A stretch of DNA of 64,000 bases from contig JAVGWX010000011.1 of assembly GCA_036924085.1 (NCBI GenBank), positions 30,557,886 through 30,621,885 on the forward strand, in the 5' to 3' direction. A program made the translations under genes and the position numbers. The notes under the pieces were generated by a model that saw nothing but the letters and a program-made list of their open reading frames with translations, was not told the origin of the DNA and did no database searches. This stretch comes from Ariolimax columbianus (Eukaryota; Mollusca; Gastropoda; Stylommatophora; Arionidae). Of the stretch, positions 1-11,094 are shown piece by piece; the first letter of the stretch is position 1; the number at the start of each line of letters is the position of its first letter.

Positions 1-74
1 CTCTACAGTCATATGAGAACAGTTCTCGTGGCACTAGTCTGATGTTGTAACCGTCTTCTATTATTAGTGGTGGT

Positions 75-180
75 TGTAGTAGGCTGTAAACTACGACACA
101 GTACATTCTGTTCTCCGGACATCGTGCTACTTGCAAAGCTCTTTTCATGGCTTGGTAAACGAAGAAAAAGAGGAAGAAAT
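75..180 (+). mobile_element. S360 SINE-like repeat, copy A (3' half)
   Basis: First of eight copies in this window of a dispersed repeat that I call S360. This copy holds only the 3' third: the 'gctgtaaactacgacaca' block, the 'ttctccggac' block and the start of a purine-rich GAA-type tail. Full-length copies lie at 24850-25226 and 56533-56892. No coding capacity is seen. Confidence 0.8.
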
Positions 181-329
181 ATCATTAGCATTATCAATAT
201 TTTCTATCGGATCTTCATTTTAAAATCTTAAACCTGAAACTCCACCTCATTTCTTGTTTCTGTCAAATACATTTACCCGTTCGAAGCCAACTTTGCCACA
301 AGTTTTGTAACACGTTTCAAAATAAAACA

Positions 330-1490
330 AGGCCGTTGCTCTTGGCACGGTCGACCACGCCCCTCAAAAACCCCTCATTAATTAAACATTTCAGCACGTG
401 TCAGGCAGAAGAGTTCCTCTACATGCCGAGCAATCCAATGAAAGACAAATTTCAAAATTTAGCAATGGGAAGACTGAAAAGAAGTAGTTTTATGCATCAG
501 GCGAAACGACTTCGCAGGCAAATTATGGATTTACCTGAAGTTGACATCCCCCTAAAGTCTATGCCAGAACAAATTCCTTGGAGAGAGGAACATGGACTAT
601 CGGTATGCATTCAAACAAAAGTGAAAGGAATATTAGACAAGGATGGACAGAACAGTATGCAACGTAGGATAGTGACCCTCAGTTTCCTGGATGAAGAATA
701 CCCACAAGACCTCTGGATCAGAGTATACACAGATGGGTCAGCACAGAATGCAGTGAAGAACATAGAATACCCAACCAACATTAGGGATACAGACTGAGTA
801 CCAATGGGAAAATGTTGTCTAACATATGATGGTGACAATCAAGGTGACAACCGAGAAACTGTTGAACACCAATGACAATTCACAGCCTGTAGTATTTCTG
901 ACAGATGCATAATCAGCACTCCAAGCACTGAAATCTGAAAAACTTCCAGATCTACAGGCTCTACTGTCTGAACTAAGAAACTAGCGCACGATTGTCATGC
1001 AGTGGATACCTTCTCATTGTGGAGTACCAGGAAACGAGAGAGCAGATCGACTGGCAAGGGAGGGTGCTGCAGACGAGCATCCAGATGTGCCAGTTACATA
1101 CCAACAGAAGATAAGGATGATCAAATCAATCAGAAAGCCACCAACAGTAACACCAGACGATTACCATAACATGAACAGACAAGAGCAAACTGTTGTGTTG
1201 CGTCTTAGAACAGGACACAACCGACTCCGCAGCCACATGTACGCAAAAATGAAGATTGGCAACTCAGCCATGTGTACATGCGGGCAGGCGCCCCAGACAG
1301 CAGAGCACATACTGCAAAACTGCCCCGAATATGATATACAGAGAAAATCTCACTGGCCCATAGAAACAACACTGGAAGAGAAACTTTATGGGCATGTGTG
1401 TGAACTACAAAATTAAGTGAAGTTTATACAAGAGACAACATTACAGATATAGACAATATTTTAAAGCGAACGAAAGAAGAAGAAGCACGT
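330..1490 (+). mobile_element. I-like LINE fragment: linker plus RNase H, broken
   Basis: This is the 3' part of a non-LTR retrotransposon. Reading 336-797 carries the stretch before RNase H and its first motif (RVYTDGSA, about residue 130). Reading 892-1416 carries the next motif (VFLTDA), then MQWIPSHCGVPGNERAD, then a cysteine/histidine zinc-binding tail (CTCG...AEHILQNCP). RNase H removes the RNA strand during target-primed reverse transcription; it is typical of I-like LINEs. The copy is dead: the part between the first and second motifs is shortened and out of frame, and in-frame stops lie at 910-912 and 982-984. The 3' end is a short GAA run near 1470-1488, the usual simple tail of this family here. 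The sister copy is at 20745-21426. Confidence 0.88.
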
Positions 1491-1835
1491 GTGATTTAGT
1501 TCCCTGTGTTTCTATTCGGTTTGACTCAACATCCTGGTATAGAATGTGTCAATGTTTTTTATGGTTAAAAAAACCGAGTAAATCATTTTCACGTCTCAAA
1601 GAACATGCAGACAAAATGATATATACAACTCCAAGGAATGTTCGAGTGATCAGCCAGACGTGGAACATAATTATCTAACAATAAATGTTTGTTTTAACAA
1701 ATATTTTCTTCACGTTAAAGATTTACCTTTTTGGATTCTACTGGCAAGTGCATGCACTTTCCACCCAAGTCTGTAGTTTTAAGGTTATATGAAGAGGTAT
1801 TGGCCAGTGTTTGGATGCTTGCATGTAATTTATTG
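1491..1835. other. No feature recognised
   Basis: AT-rich, with stops in all frames at short spacing. I see no transposon motif or splice-like exon here. Confidence 0.5.
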
Positions 1836-1995
1836 TGTGTGTTCCAATGTAGCAGTGTTGCAGCGCATTCCACTTAATGTGTGGGGCGCGGTGTTGTGTG
1901 TGTTCCAATACAGCAGTGTTGCAGCGCATTCCACTTAATGTGTGGGGCGCGGTGTTGTGTGTGTTCCAATATAGCAGTGTTGCAGCGCATTCATT
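1836..1995. repeat. 61-bp tandem repeat, about 2.6 copies
   Basis: The block 'gttccaat.tagcagtgtt' recurs at 1841, 1902 and 1963, a period of exactly 61. Copies are nearly identical, so the duplication is recent. No coding role is apparent. Confidence 0.93.
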
Positions 1996-2366
1996 TAGCC
2001 AGTCTTTTCTGGACGTGGTAATACCAAGAAGAATCACAGACATGCCTAGTCAAACTAAATACGAAATGGTTTGAGCCCAGCAAGCTTTGATTGCAAACCA
2101 AGCGATACACGCCCCTACACCACACGCTATTATACTCTTTTGATTGATCTTTTAAATTCTATTCAAACAATGTCAACCTTTTTGTAGGCAAAATGCTGAA
2201 TAGAAAAGTGACTAGCAATTGTCAATCTTACAGTACAAACAGCAAATATGTACTATTTATGGCATCCTGATTTGTACGGCTGCCGGGTCTCTTCCTGCCC
2301 ATAATTTCAAGCCAGGTTTTTGAATTTTTTAAATAAAATTATTTTCTATGAATAAATCACGATCAC

Positions 2367-2590
2367 TCATAGAAACCTTTGAGAACTTCCGCGGAAAGTG
2401 AAGACAAAGAGATGTTAGAGACCTTTTGCGGAAAGTGAGGACATGGGATTGTTAGAGATCTTTGATCAAAAGTGAGGACATGGGACTGTTAGAGATCTTT
2501 CATGGAAAGTGAGAACACATAAGCTGCTACAGACATTTCATGGAAAATCAGGACATGGAACTAAGAGACCTTCAACGAAAACCTGAAGAT
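2367..2590. repeat. Degenerate repeat of about 40 bp, about 5 copies
   Basis: Variants of 'ggaaagtgaggacatggga' followed by 'ttagagatcttt' repeat about every 40 bp with many substitutions. It directly precedes the much more uniform 32-bp array. Confidence 0.75.
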
Positions 2591-2611
2591 CCATAACACT
2601 GATTGAGAAAG

Positions 2612-3165
2612 CCTGTCCTATCTTATCTGTCCTACTTGAACTCTCTGTCCTATCTTATCTGTCCCACGTGAGCTCTCTGCCCTATCTTATCTGTCCCACT
2701 TGAACTCTCTGTCCTATCTTATCTATCCCACTTGAACTCTCTGTCCTATCTTATCTGTCCCACTTGAATTCTCTGTCCTATCTTATCTGTCCCACTTGAG
2801 CTCTCTGCCCTATCTTATCTGTCCCACTTGAACTCTCTGTCCTATCTTATCTGTCCCACTTGAACTCTTTGTCCTATCTTATCTGTCCCACTTGAACTCT
2901 CTGTCCTATCTTATCTGTCCCACTTGAACTCTTTGTCCTATCTTATCTGTCCCACTTGAACTCTCTGTCCTATCTTATCTGTCCCACTTGAGCTCTCTGT
3001 CCTATCTTATCTGTCCCACTTGAACTCTCTGTCCTATCTTATCTGTCCCACTTAAACTCTATGTCCTATCTTATCTGTCCCACTTGAACTCTCTGTCCTA
3101 TCTTATCTGTCCCACTTGAACTCTCTGTCCTATCTTATCTGTCCCACTTGAGCTCTCTGTCCTGA
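2612..3165. repeat. 32-bp minisatellite, about 17 copies
   Basis: Unit begins 'gtcctatcttatctgtccca' and ends 'cttgaactctct'. Starts at 2615 and 2647 fix the period at 32. Units differ by one or two bases (a/g in the gaactc/gagctc part). The origin of the unit is not recognised. Confidence 0.95.
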
Positions 3166-3578
3166 ATCTCAACATCTGATTACCAGAACACTTTAGAACG
3201 ATTATCTCTCTCAGCAAACGGCTCCTGTTCGAATCTTTGTCCCCACACAGACCAGTTACCCAAGCTATTAATGGATGCCTCAATGAGAGAAACGGCAAAT
3301 CAATAATTAAAGGAGATGATCCCCGAGCTTAGACACAATTTAGAATGAGTGCAATGACGTGGCTGCACACCTTATCACTTTCCTCGGTGCCATCAGCTGT
3401 CGTCAAAGTGTCCGTCAAACCCATTCTGTTTAACAGTGTTATTTCAACACTGTTTTTCACTAGCATATATACCTTGACTTTCTGAGGTATCTTTATTATC
3501 TTCAATATTCTCTTTAAAAATCATATATATGCTGAGAATTTGCAATGTATCTGCTTGCTTTTACATAGTGCGTACTGT
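3166..3578. other. No feature recognised
   Basis: Unique-looking, AT-rich sequence between the 32-bp array and a mariner relic. No motif found. Confidence 0.45.
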
Positions 3579-3589
3579 TTACCAACTGA

Positions 3590-4042
3590 TTGTTGTGTCA
3601 CAATCAGCTTCGTAATGGTTCAAAAGCTCATGACAAACTTGCATGTAATGTGCTTTCTGTTCCTGTGTGAGCTCGTGGGACCAACCTGGTGCTAGCTTTG
3701 GGATAATCCAACGTTGCCACCATCGTTTCCAATACATTGAAGCCGATATGCAGCTGAGTAAACAGTTTCCTGGTCGTAATCCTTTGATTTGCGCAGATGA
3801 GCTGATCGAGACGTTCGTCATAGAGTGGTGTGATAGCTGAAAATGGCCGTCCGGAACGTGGCTTGTCCTTTATGTCGCTTTTCGCCACTGCTGAAACGCA
3901 GTACCCACCGCCTCACTGTGCTAACATCACTGCTTGGTCTCCGTTAACGTTAAATAAGAATGTCAATTGGCGCAACTATTTCTACATGAAGGAATTCAAT
4001 AACACACCTTTGTTTAAAACGATCTTCCATGACAGACGCCAT
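3590..4042 (-). mobile_element. mariner transposase relic, N-terminal half
   Basis: On the minus strand, from the ATG at 4042-4040, three frames together read as the DNA-binding half of a mariner transposase. The first helix-turn-helix starts DRFKQRCVIEFLH, the second region is VSTVRRWVLRFSSG, the linker is DKPRSGRP, and then come RITTRKLFTQLHIGFN and a further part ending HYEAD. The family cuts and pastes DNA using a DD34D catalytic domain that follows this part; here that domain is absent. There are at least two frameshifts, near 3890 and near 3710, and two in-frame stops in the N-terminal part. No terminal inverted repeat could be identified. It is a dead, truncated relic. Confidence 0.85.
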
Positions 4043-4513
4043 TTTGTCAGACGGCTTCTCCACTGCCACCTGTCGGACGAAAACAACATTTCACGGATAT
4101 TGATGGCAAGTATTAAACTATACTGCCGTACTGCTAAAATTCACTTCTGACATCGAGGGACATCATAATAAAATAGGAGGCATTACGATCGGACCTAGTA
4201 TATTAACATGTGATTAAACTGAATACTATACGATTCACTTTATATAATTTATTAACTAATTCAGTAATCTATATATTCTAGGAGTGTGCAATCAAGTGTC
4301 GTTCGAGGAAGAGAAATACGCATGAATGGACGAAAGAAAAACGTGTACAATCAGCGAGCTACAGTAACGATCAAAACCCTTCGGTAATTGCTGTAAAACA
4401 TATGTGTCTGCCCATAGTGCAGCGATCTTGATTCCACATACCATCGAAAAACAATTTAGCTGCAAAGGCTCTATGAGCAGTCATGAGTGGTGCGAGATCT
4501 CAGGACCAGAATC
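4043..4513. other. 5' flank of candidate gene 1
   Basis: No transposon motif is seen. It may contain the promoter and 5' UTR of the candidate gene whose first recognisable exon starts at 4514. No TATA box or initiator stands out enough to call. Confidence 0.35.
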
Positions 4514-4642
4514 ATGTTCTCTAACAACTCGTCCAGCGTTCAGAGAGCAACTCGCATCAACAGCATCGAGACTGCACGGCTTCAGCAAACACTTCGATAC
4601 ATCGAGCAAGCCAAGGTCCATCAGTCTCGGTTGACCAATCAA
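4514..4642 (+). CDS. Candidate gene 1, exon 1 (hypothetical protein)
   Basis: An open stretch of 43 codons starts at the ATG at 4514 (in-frame stop upstream at 4484-4486) and ends in CAA followed by GTAAGT at 4643, a consensus 5' splice site in phase 0. The peptide starts MFSNNSSSVQRAT and continues with a charged, leucine/glutamine-rich segment (ETARLQQTLRYIEQAK), which would form an amphipathic helix or short coiled coil. The next plausible acceptor in the same phase is at 9566/9567, the start of a long exon, so the two are proposed to be one gene. No protein family is recognised. The start is uncertain: the context of this ATG is weak and an upstream exon is possible. Joining to 9567 is inference from phase, strand and codon quality, not from transcript data. 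Confidence 0.5.
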
Positions 4643-5164
4643 GTAAGTACTATCAGACGGAGACAAAACATCTGCCCGCCAGTAGAACTGTTCTATTCTT
4701 CAAAGTGTAAACCGATCTTTCAACAGAAAATTGGAAAAAGCAAAGAAAATAATTGAAAATAAAGATTTCGCATAGAAAGTTTATAGTCTTGGAAACACAT
4801 TTAATCTGACTATGTATCTTCAGTCCACGTGTGTCGTTAGACGTCGTGTGGATGTGTGACCTCGCTTGTTTCATATTTTTTGGCAGGTGAAAATTCGCTA
4901 TTGACTGCCAGGTCATTCACAGCATCTGTTAGCCCCTGTGATATAGGATCGCCAATTTTTGGGACTGGTGGATGTTCTTAGTTCGTAGTCGACCTGTACT
5001 TCTACAGGGGCAGATGCCCAAGTCCAGGTCCCAGCTCTGGTATGAGCTGGATGTAGCCGGGAGGAGGGTTTCCTGCTTAGTGGGCTAGGCTGGAGCAACT
5101 TAATACTCCGCTGCGTTGAGACAAGCGCTTACGGAGGATGGTTAACGGTTGTGTGAGTCCATTT

Positions 5165-5512
5165 TAATAGACTCAAACACTAGAGCAGAGTAGACCCACA
5201 GCCTGTTAGTCGCCACTTGTTCTGCTCTAAAAAATCACATAACCAAGGCCGGTGTTATGCCATGTTACACAGTTAGTCGCCTTTTACGACATGTTCTCTG
5301 TGAGGCAGTCATGCTATTCTTGTTCGTGTCATTCGCCAAGACTCCGGCGGACCACTTGCGTAGTGGAATCGTCAATTAGAGCAAGGTAGATCCGCAACCT
5401 GTCAAAAGGCATCTACGCCACTCCGCTAACCACGTAACCAAGACCTGATGTTATAGCCACACAGTCCCCCTTTTGCGACATATTCTCTGTGGGGCGAATA
5501 TCCCTAAAATAA
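5165..5512. repeat. Diverged dimer of about 195 bp
   Basis: 'agagcagagtagaccc' at 5183 matches 'agagcaaggtagatcc' at 5378. The following blocks (ataaccaaggcc/gtaaccaagacc, cttttacgacat/cttttgcgacat, ttctctgtgaggc/ttctctgtggggc) are also shared. This is an old head-to-tail duplication, possibly a dimeric retroposon. Confidence 0.75.
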
Positions 5513-6320
5513 TTTTGATCAACAGATTTCATTTCGTACCAAAATGACCTCGTTTAATTTATTTCCAAAAATTATCGCGCTCTACGAATATTTAAACTCA
5601 GTAGAACTTACAGCCGGAAAAAAAACAACACCGCAGCTGTTTGCCGATCTCAACTAATTATTTATTGACGCTATACAAGAATGGAATATATCGATCAGAT
5701 TTTAAAACATAAATTGAGAAGGAACAAGTTATTAAGCTTCGTCCGGCATTTAAACCCTGATCCAACTCACACAGCAAGAGAGAATCACTTCATTCGATCA
5801 GCTAATCAAAATATTGGGCAGAAACAGACACACAAATGGAGGACACATCGGAACTAATTGTATGATGGTTGAATGTGCAACGTGTTGCCTACTTTTGGCG
5901 GGGCACGTACCCCTAAGCCAGTTATAAGGATTTCTGGATTATATTAATGAGGTTTTCTTTGCCTGGCTCTACACAAGTCTGAGCATCTCAGGCGTAGAGC
6001 GTTCCCTTATCATAAACCCTCAGTCAATCTATATGTAAATAGGTAGCTTGTGTATAATTAGCCAGGAAATTGACCTGCCAACTTAATAAAAAGATGAGGT
6101 CCAGCACAAAGAAACCTTTAACACTTCATCCCCGCCAACAGTGTGTCCTGGAACTACCTTGTTGAATAATACCTTATATCTCACTTTATCGCGTGCATTC
6201 ATCAGGACTTTTTTGCAGTGAGTAAGTGTCAACATGCTCAATTCTATTTTTCAGAATTACTATTTTGTTTACAGTGAATCATTTTCTAGTAACATCTCAG
6301 GCAGTGAAGAAACTTTCAAA
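5513..6320. other. No feature recognised
   Basis: Intronic, AT-rich. I see no transposon core, array or splice-flanked open frame. Confidence 0.45.
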
Positions 6321-6325
6321 CTTTC

Positions 6326-6447
6326 GGGGACGGCGTGGGCTAGTGGTTAAGTTACACGGCTCACAACCCGAAGGTGCTGTGTTCGATCCCCATCACAGCA
6401 CCGGTCGCACACCACTTTGGGGAATAGAGAAATAAGGTGAACGCCAG
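6326..6447 (+). mobile_element. SINE-2 copy 1 (tRNA head, middle deleted)
   Basis: The 5' part looks like a tRNA: 'gtgggctagtggttaag' resembles an A box and 'gtgttcgatcccc' a B box, the two internal RNA polymerase III promoter elements. It then joins directly to the 3' block 'accactttggggaatagag', missing the central core present in the copy at 19588-19853. Confidence 0.8.
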
Positions 6448-6469
6448 AAAACAGAACAAAAAAACTAAT

Positions 6470-7008
6470 TTGCCAAAAAGAGAGGAATATTTCAACAAAG
6501 AGACACAGTGACAATATACGAAGAGACAAAAGCAATCTATCGGCTACACAACAGAAGAAAATGTCATTTTTGTAATAAACTAAAGATTGGCACTACAGAC
6601 CTTTGTGGCACAGTCCATATGACAGCAGACGATTGGCACTACATACCTTTGTGGCACAGTCCGTCCATATAACAGCAGAAGATTGGCACTACAGACCTTT
6701 GTGACACAGTCCGTCCATATAACAGCAGAAGATTGGCACTACAGACCTTTGTGGCACAGTCCATATGACAGCAGAAGATTGGCACTACAGATCTTTGTGG
6801 CACAGTCCATATGACAGCAGAAGATTGGCACTACAGACCTTTGTGGCACAGTCCATATGACAGCAGAAGATTGGCACTACAGACCTTTGTGGCACAGTCC
6901 ATTTGACAGCAGAAGATTGGCACTACAGACCTTTGTGGCACAGTCCATATGACAGCAGAAGATTGGCACTACAGACCTTTGTGGCACAGTCCATATGACA
7001 GCAGAAGG
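6470..7008 (+). mobile_element. I-like LINE zinc-tail fragment, expanded to a 46-bp array
   Basis: Before the array the + strand reads as a decayed LINE tail with CHFCNKLKIGTTDLC followed by VHMTA. That is the cysteine/histidine segment after RNase H, compare HLFNKLKIGGTDKCTCG in the copy at 48735-50330. From 6582 this same segment is repeated about nine times with a basic period of 46 (ggcac at 6781 and 6827); some units carry a 4-bp insertion. The array ends abruptly at 7008. Nothing is intact. Confidence 0.82.
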
Positions 7009-7275
7009 CATAGCACCACTCTTCACATCATTCACTAGTGAAATGAGTATCACATAGCAATAACCAAGGCTCTTCCAAGAAAACATGTTTGGAACTGAAT
7101 AGCCCCTTGAGTCAACTGCTGCCTTTGTTAGAGTCATTGAAGCCGAAGTCTGAAAACGAACAAGGCAGAATTTCCTTGCATGTCGTAATGATAAATAATA
7201 ATAGTAATGTTCTCTTAGGCTTCAGTGGGCGATTGTAGTTCTCATTGGACTCTTAATATCCAAGGATGAAGCTCT

Positions 7276-7460
7276 ATGGGGGAACCTAGTGGTCTCGGGG
7301 TAAGATCTTCGCCTCGGGTGCTGAAGGTCGTGGGTTCCCAGATAACAGATACTGGGATTGACCTGGTAAGTCCCCAGAGGATTTTCGCCTGCAATGAAAA
7401 GATGAAACAAAGGATGTCACACCTCCCTACGACGTCTAACGACAGAAGTGCACTTACATA
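7276..7460 (+). mobile_element. tRNA-derived SINE-4
   Basis: 'cctagtggtctcggggtaag' followed by 'gtcgtgggttcccag' has the spacing of tRNA A and B boxes, with an unrelated body after it. A tetranucleotide microsatellite starts directly at its 3' end, as SINE tails often do. Confidence 0.65.
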
Positions 7461-7462
7461 TA

Positions 7463-7809
<347 letters not shown>

Positions 7810-8014
7810 GGTCTTGCGCCTTGTGATTGCATGGTAAGTGTGTCAACCAAGGTCCATGTAGACTCCTTGGGGTGAGCCGAGTACTCCGCTACCCTGAGAC
7901 TAACCCGCAAGGATTACAGGCATCACTCGGAGTGTGAGCGATGTTGTTAACCAGACAGCTCCCAATCTTTTTCGGGTGATGTGTTAGTCTATTATTGGCC
8001 AATGTGTAATTTCC

Positions 8015-8180
8015 TAGCCACACCAAAACTGGCACCGTGAGCAAACAGGTCAAAATGGGCTAATTCCGTGAAGCTAGGCCGTGTGCATTGGACCGTAGAA
8101 ATACGACACTTGGTAACCGAATTACTATTTCAAATAGCCGTTGACGATGCCATGATAATCGGAGGAGAAAAACCCCCCTT
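8015..8180 (+). repeat. D2 dispersed repeat, copy 1
   Basis: Shares 'agccacaccaaaactg', 'gccgtgtgc', 'gtaaccgaa.tactattnca', 'aatagc.g.tgat.atg' and 'aatcggag' blocks, in the same order, with the minus strand of 12450-12855. It is partial and lacks the CAA-type tail. Confidence 0.72.
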
Positions 8181-8489
8181 TATTCAAATGGCAAACCGCA
8201 ACGCGTTTCTGTGGACACAAGTGTAAGTCGTCGACTAATGTGAATTTCGGTCAAAGTCTTGGCCTGACCACATCCAAGATTGGCATTACACATGAGAGTA
8301 AAGCTAGACCGGCCAACTGCTAGGGACCACCTCCGCTGCTCTTCCAAATGTCGTACGAGAAGGCTATGTTGGGATGGTGGCCTCACCACGTAAAACCCAT
8401 TTCAATAAAAACCATGCTGTAAATGATCGGAATCATGCTTTCATAAAAGCTGGCTAGGAGTGTTGGGCAACTTGAACAAATCGAGCTAC

Positions 8490-8665
8490 AAGAAGATTTT
8501 GACTGATTATGGTTATTTTCAGGTGACTGCTTTGGCTAGGAGGTTGGGAAAACGTCTCTCAAGAAAGGAATGAGAACACGAATGGTGGCGTGTTCGAATC
8601 TTGCAAGTTTCAGACGTTCCCTGGTACTAATGAAAGTGCAACCTGCATTTAGTCCTATCGGAGAT
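8490..8665 (+). mobile_element. tRNA-derived SINE-5, copy 1 (decayed)
   Basis: Blocks 'tctctca', 'gaatggtggcgtgttcgaat' and 'gttccctggt' match the copy at 8995-9245 in order. The B-box-like 'gtgttcgaatct' is visible; the A box is weak. Confidence 0.6.
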
Positions 8666-8994
8666 TCACGATAAACTCGGAAGTCTCGTGTCCACTTTGT
8701 GTCCGTAAAAGAATCTTGCCAGTTGGAAATCGAAAAGAGACGAATAATAGCCGGTGTCCGCCCATACATTCTAAAGGTAGTAAAATATGCAAAAGGACAA
8801 TCGCATGTTTTTCTGCACACTGATGCATAAGTGCATGCACAAGAACTCTACACCTCGACAAGGGCAGAAGAGGAGTGGCCAAGTGAAGTGAACTCATCAT
8901 GTTTGCTTGCATGTGTGAGCCATAATATACTGTAGATATCTGTAAATGGCAGATTGTGGCGGGGATGCTGCAAGAGAGGAAAGAATATGTCCAC

Positions 8995-9245
8995 TGTACT
9001 ATTTAATGAGGGGGGAGAGAGTGGGGGTCGCGGTCGTCAAAAGGTTAAGACACTCGCCTCTCACAGTGATGAACGGAAATGGTGGGCGTTCGAATCCAGA
9101 AAGTTTCAAGCGATCCCTGGTCTCATGGGAGGAAAGACCAGAGTCCCTGCATCCAGAGTTACCTCCAGTCACCTCCACCAATAGTCTTGCCACTGATCCA
9201 AGGTAACTCGGGATAAGAGTGAGATTGAAGACCAGCGTATATCCT
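8995..9245 (+). mobile_element. tRNA-derived SINE-5, copy 2
   Basis: A-box-like 'ggtcgcggtcgtcaaaagg' and B-box-like 'gcgttcgaatcca' are about 40 bp apart, followed by the 'gcgatccctggtctcatg' body. It is longer and better preserved than copy 1. Confidence 0.7.
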
Positions 9246-9566
9246 TCCTCACTATAATCCTCATACAGCGCACATCACAAGACCGTCTGATGTTGCGTCC
9301 ATCATCGCTTCACGCAGGGCAATAACTTATACTTACTCTTGAATGCAAGTTGTGCAGTTCTGCTGATCATGGTTGTGCATATGGCTAGCAGCCTCATCAA
9401 ATACAACTAAGTGGCTAGATCATCACTACCACAAAACCACATGAATGTTTTGGTACAGGCTTCCTGTTAGGGGGGAAACTGTAGTGATAGACTTGTGCTA
9501 CTTCTTGATTTATAAGTATTAAATGATTGACTATCAAAACTAATCACCATTTTGATTTATTCTCAG

Positions 9567-10811
9567 GACATCAAACTCACTTCCGCGTCCATCGACTACA
9601 TTCAGTCATGCAGTGGCCACAGTCCTGAGGCAAGGGGACCCAACTCTCGTGACAAAGGGGGCACTGGGTCAGGGGAGAACACTCCTTGCTTTATGTACGG
9701 CGTCAGAATACGGAGCAGGAAAAGAAAACGTTTGCAAAGACCTGTTTCTACTTTTGAAAGTTCGACTTTGGATTTGATTTCGAGCGACGCAGGGGCAGAG
9801 TCCACAGCATTGAACAACGAGGACACGCGGGAACATAGGTTTATAAGTATTACTGAGGTTAGACCTCGCTTGAGCCATGGAGAACAAAGACCTTTGAGTG
9901 TGGTTGGGTCTAGACCTCGAACGAGCCATGGAGAACAAAGACCTTTGAGTGTGGTTGGGTCTAGACCTCGCTTGAGCCATGGAGAACAAAGACCTTTGAG
10001 TGTGGTTGGGTCTAGACCTCGAACGAGCCATGGAGAACAAAGACCTTTGAGTGTGGTTGGGTCTAGACCTCGAACGAGCCATGGCGAACAAAGACCTTTG
10101 AGTGTGGTTGGGTGTAAACCTCGCACGAGCCATGGCGAACTTAGATCTTTGAGTGTGGTTGGGGCTAGACCTCGCACGAGCCATCGTGAACTTAAACCTT
10201 TCAGTGCAGCTGAGGCTAGGCCTCGCACGAGCCTTGAAGAGCATAGACCTATGAATGTGGCTGGAGTTAGACCTCGCTCAAGCCATGGCGAACATATACC
10301 GTTCAGTTTAGCTCAGGCTAAATCTCGCACGAGTCAAGTTGAACTTATACCTCTGAGTGTGGTTGGGGATAGACCTTACAACGACACAGAAACTGAGCTA
10401 GATCAAGAATTCCAAGTGCATGGAAGCCGCTTCTGCTTGCCAAGAGCCCGCTCCATCCCACATCAGGATTGGGAAGATGAGATTTCAGAATCTACCAAGA
10501 AGATTCTCAGGGCGCAAACGACAGCACAGTCCGACAGGCGTCCTTCTTTGTATCAGTCATCTGTAGAAGTCATGAGCTCCCAGACGTCTAGAAATGTTCA
10601 AGATCTTTTACGTAAAATCCGAATTTCATCAACACCTATTGGGTCGAATATAGAGGATTATCCCACACATTCGGACAACATCGATAAGATTTATCCACCA
10701 ATGAAACCTGACATTTCTAGGCACGGTCTGGGGCGCAGAGCGACGCTGGTGGATATTCTTAAACACAGACAGAATTCGATAACGCCTAGATCTGCCACTA
10801 GTCAAAGATAG
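9567..10811 (+). CDS. Candidate gene 1, terminal exon (repeat-bearing hypothetical protein)
   Basis: This is a 415-codon open stretch (including the stop) entered through a good 3' splice site (TTATTCTCAG|GAC) and closed by TAG at 10809-10811. No ATG opens this frame upstream, which fits an internal or terminal exon. Residues 1-98 are polar and basic (RIRSRKRKRLQRP). Residues 99-268 are ten 17-residue repeats of the form RPRTSHGEQRPLSVVGS. The remainder is an acidic-then-basic tail without repeats (HQDWEDEISESTKKIL, RRATLVDILKHRQNS). It shows no signal peptide, membrane segment or catalytic motif. The protein is serine/arginine/proline-rich and probably largely disordered. Family not recognised. 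The single-copy, stop-free tail of more than 140 codons after the repeats is the main reason to believe it is real coding sequence. Confidence 0.65.
   Translation, partial: DIKLTSASIDYIQSCSGHSPEARGPNSRDKGGTGSGENTPCFMYGVRIRSRKRKRLQRPVSTFESSTLDLISSDAGAESTALNNEDTREHRFISITEVRPRLSHGEQRPLSVVGSRPRTSHGEQRPLSVVGSRPRLSHGEQRPLSVVGSRPRTSHGEQRPLSVVGSRPRTSHGEQRPLSVVGCKPRTSHGELRSLSVVGARPRTSHRELKPFSAAEARPRTSLEEHRPMNVAGVRPRSSHGEHIPFSLAQAKSRTSQVELIPLSVVGDRPYNDTETELDQEFQVHGSRFCLPRARSIPHQDWEDEISESTKKILRAQTTAQSDRRPSLYQSSVEVMSSQTSRNVQDLLRKIRISSTPIGSNIEDYPTHSDNIDKIYPPMKPDISRHGLGRRATLVDILKHRQNSITPRSATSQR
9861..10370 (+). repeat. 51-bp in-frame coding repeat, 10 copies
   Basis: Ten units of exactly 51 bp (17 codons) inside the terminal exon of candidate gene 1. 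Units 1-5 are nearly identical, units 6-10 progressively diverged, so growth has been at the 5' side. Frame is kept throughout. Confidence 0.95.
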
Positions 10812-11094
10812 AGGGGTTATAAACAGCGAGGAGCTTAATGAATCAGATAATGAGAGCTGATGGATAACAGACATTGATGTAAGGGATGAAGTGTTAGGAT
10901 ATTGATTATACTGTGTCTCAGGCTTTGCTATGAGACGAGAGGTCAGTTTCTGCCTCTTTATCTCTCATTCAGTGAAATTAAACCAGGTACCCTTTAACAA
11001 CTGGTGCCCGTGCTGGTCACGGGAAACGACCTTGATATCTTTGCCATTTGGGGACTCAGACGCCTACTTAATGAATTTTAAAAAAACGTCCAAA

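Noticed and set aside
6326..6400. Functional tRNA gene
   Set aside because: A and B boxes are present but the acceptor stem cannot be paired by eye, a SINE body follows and the same head recurs with that body elsewhere. Same judgement for the heads at 16698, 19853, 25832 and 44492.
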